Shown here piece by piece: positions 43,536 through 46,855 of a stretch of 46,855 nucleotides of DNA. Below the pieces are notes generated by a model that was given only the letters and a program-made list of their open reading frames with translations, was not told the origin of the DNA and did no database searches. The position numbers were made by a program, and so were the translations under genes. The stretch comes from an uncultured Clostridia bacterium (GTDB taxonomy: Bacteria > Bacillota > Clostridia > TANB77 > CAG-508). The stretch lies in contig CANRPX010000011.1 of assembly GCA_947632605.1 (NCBI GenBank), positions 1 to 46,855 on the forward strand, given 5' to 3'. The first letter of the stretch is position 1. The number at the start of each line of letters is the position of its first letter.

Positions 43536-46322
43536 ATGGGACTATTAGGCAAAATTTTTGGAAGTTATAGTGAAAAAGAAGTAAAAAGGGTAATGCCAAT
43601 TGTTGAAAAGATTAACAGTCTAGAACCAGAAATGGAAAAATTAACAGATAAGGAATTGACTGCAAAGACAGAATATTTTAAACAAGAATTAGCAAATGGT
43701 AAAACTCTAGATGATATATTACCAGAAGCTTTTGCAGTAGTAAGAGAAGCATCTAAAAGAGTTATAGGATTAAGACATTTTGATGTTCAATTAATAGGTG
43801 GAATTATTTTACACCAAGGTAGAATATCAGAAATGAAAACTGGTGAAGGAAAAACTTTAGTTGCAACATTACCAGTATACTTAAATGCTCTTACAGGAAA
43901 AGGTGTACATGTTATTACAGTAAATGAATACTTAGCTAAAAGAGATAGTGAGTGGATGGGAAAAATTTATAGGTTCTTAGGACTTTCTGTTGGACTTATT
44001 TATGGAAGAATGCCACATGAAGAAAAACAAAAAGCTTATAGAGCAGATATTACTTATGGAACTAATAATGAGTTTGGATTTGACTATTTAAGAGATAATA
44101 TGGTTATTCATAAAGAAGAAATGGTTCAAAGAGAATTAAATTATGCCATAGTAGATGAGATAGATAGTATTTTAATTGATGAGGCTCGTACACCACTTAT
44201 TATTTCTGGTAGAGCAAACAAATCTTCTGATTTATATAAAAAAGCAGATAATTTTGTTAAAAGATTAAAAGCAAAAGTAATTATAGAAGAAGATGTAAAA
44301 GATACAGATCAAAGTGAAGATAATGAAAAATATGATTATATAGTTGATTTAAAAGCAAAATCAGCTTCACTTACACAAAAAGGTATTGAAAAAGCTGAAA
44401 GAGAATTCGGACTTGAAAATTTAAATGATATTCAAAATACTGATATAGTTCATAATATAACACAAGCTTTAAGAGCTAATGGAATTATGAAAAAAGATAT
44501 TGACTACATTGTTAAAGATGGAGAAGTTCTTATTGTAGATGAATTTACTGGACGTATTATGTATGGAAGAAGATATAATGATGGTCTTCATCAAGCAATA
44601 GAAGCTAAGGAAAATGTAAAAATTGCTGATGAATCAAAAACATTAGCTACTATTACATTCCAAAATTATTTTAGATTATATTCTAAATTATCTGGTATGA
44701 CAGGTACTGCTATGACAGAAGAAGGAGAATTTAGAGAAATATATAATTTGGATGTTATTGAAATTCCTACAAACAAACCTTTAATTAGAAAAGATCAAAC
44801 AGATATTATATATAAAAATGAATCTGCAAAATTTAGAGCTGTAATTAATGATATTAAAGAAAGTCATGAAAAAGGACAACCAGTTTTAGTTGGTACAGTT
44901 TCAATAGAAAATTCAGAAAAGTTAAGTAGATTATTATCAAATGAAGGAATAAAACATGAAGTATTAAATGCTAAAAATCATGAAAAAGAAGCTGAAATTA
45001 TCGCACAAGCTGGTAAATATGGTGCAGTTACAATTGCTACTAACATGGCAGGACGTGGTACTGATATTATGCTTGGTGGTAATAGTGAGTATCTTGCAAA
45101 ACAAGAAATGAGAAAACAAAAATATGAAGAATACTTAATTGAGCAAGCAACAGCTTTTAATGAAACAGATGATAAAGAAATATTAGATGCTAGAAAAACA
45201 TTTAAAGAATTACAGAAAAAATTTGATGATGAAATAAAAGATGAAAAACAAAAAGTAATTGAAGCTGGTGGTTTAAAAATTATTGGTACAGAACGTCATG
45301 AGTCAAGAAGAATTGATAATCAGCTTCGTGGACGTAGCGGTCGTCAAGGTGATCCAGGTGAAACTAGATTTTATTTGGCACTAGATGATAATCTTCTTAA
45401 AATCTTTGGCGGAGATATAATTACAAGAATATTTGAAAAAGGAAATATTCCAGAAGATTTACCAATTGAAGTAAAAATTATTTCTAAAACTATTGAAAAT
45501 GCACAAAGCAAAGTTGAAGGAAGAAACTTCTCAATAAGAAAACATATATTAAGCTATGATGATGTTATGAACATTCAAAGAGATATCATATACACACAAA
45601 GAAAATCTGTTTTAAACGGAGAAAATATTAGAGATAATATTGTTAATATGATTGAATCTGCTTGTGAAATGATAGTTGACACTTATAGACAAGAAATAGA
45701 AGAAAATAAAATTAATAAAGATGCATTATTAAATGAAATAAAAGTTGGATTAAACATTGGCGAAGTTGATGCATTAAAAGCAAATAAAATTGATGCAAAT
45801 GAACTTCTAAATGAATTAAAAGACAAAGCTTTAGCAAGTTATGAAGCTAAAGAAAAAGAATTTGGAGATGATATTAGAGAACTTGAAAGAGTTGTTTTAC
45901 TAAAAGTTGTTGATGGAAAATGGATGGATCATATTGATGCAATGGATGAATTAAAAAATGGTATTGGCTTGAGAGCTTATGGACAAAAAGATCCAGTTGT
46001 TCAATATAGATTTGAAGGCGGGGAAATGTTTGATGAAATGATTGCTCAAATCAAATTAGAAGTTGCTAAAATTATGCTTCATGTAGTTAAAACAACAAGC
46101 CCTGTTCAAAGAAGTTCTACTGTAAATATTACAAATGCTGGATTAGATAATTCTGCTATTAGCAATATGAATGTAGAAGGAGAAAATAATAATATTCCAA
46201 AAACAAATCAAACTTCAAAACCACAACCAATTGTAAATAGTGGTCCAAAAATTGGAAGAAATGATCCTTGTCCATGTGGAAGTGGAAAAAAATATAAAAA
46301 TTGCTGTGGAAAGAATGTTTAA
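43536..46322 (+). CDS. secA: Preprotein translocase ATPase SecA
   Basis: SecA drives protein export through SecYEG using ATP. The first nucleotide-binding fold has [20 protein letters not shown] and [19 protein letters not shown], and the preprotein cross-linking domain includes YDYIVDLK. The second fold has [15 protein letters not shown], then [17 protein letters not shown]. The C-terminus carries a zinc-binding SEC-C motif, [18 protein letters not shown], which contacts SecB-like factors or ribosomes. The length, 928 aa, is slightly above the usual firmicute size. AGGAGG precedes the ATG. In many firmicutes prfB follows secA, but here a terminator and a BRO-like gene do. Confidence 0.97.
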   Translation: MGLLGKIFGSYSEKEVKRVMPIVEKINSLEPEMEKLTDKELTAKTEYFKQELANGKTLDDILPEAFAVVREASKRVIGLRHFDVQLIGGIILHQGRISEMKTGEGKTLVATLPVYLNALTGKGVHVITVNEYLAKRDSEWMGKIYRFLGLSVGLIYGRMPHEEKQKAYRADITYGTNNEFGFDYLRDNMVIHKEEMVQRELNYAIVDEIDSILIDEARTPLIISGRANKSSDLYKKADNFVKRLKAKVIIEEDVKDTDQSEDNEKYDYIVDLKAKSASLTQKGIEKAEREFGLENLNDIQNTDIVHNITQALRANGIMKKDIDYIVKDGEVLIVDEFTGRIMYGRRYNDGLHQAIEAKENVKIADESKTLATITFQNYFRLYSKLSGMTGTAMTEEGEFREIYNLDVIEIPTNKPLIRKDQTDIIYKNESAKFRAVINDIKESHEKGQPVLVGTVSIENSEKLSRLLSNEGIKHEVLNAKNHEKEAEIIAQAGKYGAVTIATNMAGRGTDIMLGGNSEYLAKQEMRKQKYEEYLIEQATAFNETDDKEILDARKTFKELQKKFDDEIKDEKQKVIEAGGLKIIGTERHESRRIDNQLRGRSGRQGDPGETRFYLALDDNLLKIFGGDIITRIFEKGNIPEDLPIEVKIISKTIENAQSKVEGRNFSIRKHILSYDDVMNIQRDIIYTQRKSVLNGENIRDNIVNMIESACEMIVDTYRQEIEENKINKDALLNEIKVGLNIGEVDALKANKIDANELLNELKDKALASYEAKEKEFGDDIRELERVVLLKVVDGKWMDHIDAMDELKNGIGLRAYGQKDPVVQYRFEGGEMFDEMIAQIKLEVAKIMLHVVKTTSPVQRSSTVNITNAGLDNSAISNMNVEGENNNIPKTNQTSKPQPIVNSGPKIGRNDPCPCGSGKKYKNCCGKNV

Positions 46323-46405
46323 ATAGCCTACTACAAGAATTTCAACAATTCAAAAAAATAGATGTCAAAAATTAGTTTGTCACCTATGAAAATTATTGAA
46401 AAATA

Positions 46406-46445
46406 AGGAGTGTATCCAAAAGAAAATGGATGACACTTCTTTTTT
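46406..46445 (+). terminator. Terminator after secA
   Basis: A stem pairing AGGAGTGT-TCCA with TGGA-ACACTTCT, with a small bulge and one G-T pair, is followed by six T. It lies 85 bases after the secA stop. Confidence 0.7.
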
Positions 46446-46477
46446 GTTTAAAAAATTGATATTTTTTTGTAAAAATA

Positions 46478-46506
46478 TTGAATGTGAAGTCAAAAAATGA
46501 TACAAT
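46478..46506 (+). promoter_or_regulatory. Promoter of the BRO-like gene
   Basis: TTGAAT and TACAAT with a 17-base spacer, about 50 bases before the start codon. Confidence 0.55.
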
Positions 46507-46556
46507 ACAAATGTTCGCTAGTAATGTTAAGACAATTGTACAAGGAGGTACATTTA

Positions 46557-46855
46557 ATGGAAAATAACAAATTAAAAATTATATCAAATCTTTTTGAAGA
46601 ATATGAGATACGAAGTGTATGGAATGCAGATAAAGAAGAATATTATTTTAATATTATAGATGTAGTAAAAGCATTAACTGATAGTCCTAATCCATCGCAT
46701 TATTGGAGAACTTTAAAATATAGAATGATTAAAGAAGGAAATGAAACCGTCACAAATTGTGACACTTTCAAATTTAAAGCAAAAGACGGAAAAATGAGAA
46801 ATGCAGATGTTTTAGATACACAAGGAATATTACGTCTTATTGAATCAATACCAAG
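46557..46855 (+). CDS. BRO-N/phage antirepressor-like protein, cut by the window end
   Basis: The first 99 residues of a gene that runs off the window. The start (NLFEEYEIRSVWNADKEEY, then FNIIDVVKALTDSPNPSHYW) and LDTQGILRLIESIP match the BRO-N domain found in phage antirepressors and in chromosomal copies in gut firmicutes. Such proteins bind DNA and regulate prophage or mobile genes. CAAGGAGG precedes the ATG by six bases. It may mark the edge of a mobile region beyond the window, or be a solitary chromosomal gene. Confidence 0.75.
   Translation, partial: MENNKLKIISNLFEEYEIRSVWNADKEEYYFNIIDVVKALTDSPNPSHYWRTLKYRMIKEGNETVTNCDTFKFKAKDGKMRNADVLDTQGILRLIESIP

Noticed and set aside
144..46322. 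TGA recoded as tryptophan
   Set aside because: No in-frame TGA occurs in any gene and Trp is encoded by TGG throughout.

Overview
The window looks like a chromosome segment from a low-GC, Gram-positive, anaerobic Clostridia-like firmicute, probably an uncultured gut lineage. Reasons: very AT-rich coding DNA with AGA-dominated arginine usage, strong AGGAGG-type ribosome binding sites, a fermentative bifunctional AdhE, a YtvI-like permease of a family known from sporulation, a BceAB/YxdLM-type peptide-resistance module, LPxTG anchoring, and cohesin/dockerin surface proteins. No rRNA, tRNA or CRISPR array was seen.

Layout. 1-3.5 kb: adhE (restored only by a +1 frameshift) and a coupled phosphotransferase. 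3.7-10.8 kb: cell-envelope genes (Big2/SH3/C39 surface protein, MecA-like PBP, ECF sigma factor with a beta-propeller partner, permuted papain-like hydrolase). 10.9-16.0 kb: a membrane protein, then a secreted transglutaminase carrying cohesin-like and dockerin modules, next to an LPxTG-anchored cohesin protein. 16.2-20.3 kb: a phosphorelay of Hpt, REC-HD-GYP and a hybrid histidine kinase. 20.3-25.4 kb: a BceRS/YxdJK-type two-component system, its ABC transporter (both subunits interrupted by +1 frameshifts) and a YxeA-like protein. 25.4-27.8 kb: a GH78-like glycosidase on the minus strand. 28-30 kb: uvrB. 30.1-34.2 kb: a compact four-gene cassette with a split HipA-like kinase. 34.2-35.5 kb: a GC-richer purC unit on the minus strand, probably acquired by transfer. 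35.6-46.3 kb: uvrA, an Asn-rich microprotein, a cytidylate-kinase-like gene, murD, an Asn/Gln-rich protein, a YtvI-like permease, an OB-fold protein and secA. The last 300 bases start a BRO/antirepressor-like gene.

Main discovery candidate. Three native genes (adhE, the bceA-like ATPase, the bceB-like permease) are each split by one extra C, always in the same seven-base context CTA/CTT-CGG-A, where the family protein has Leu-Gly. I scanned every CGG in the window for frame. Apart from one codon in the foreign-looking purC, these three are the only in-frame CGG codons, while CGA, CGC and CGT are used normally. CGG is therefore absent as an arginine codon in the native genes and appears only at +1 shift points. 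This suggests that CGG is unassigned or poorly decoded here and that CUN-CGG-A is a general +1 recoding signal, analogous to Ty1 CUU-AGG-C and prfB CUU-UGA-C but without a stop codon. In support of a distinctive decoding state, none of the 33 visible stop codons is TGA. The purC gene has a CGG at a conserved Arg and is a natural test of the idea.
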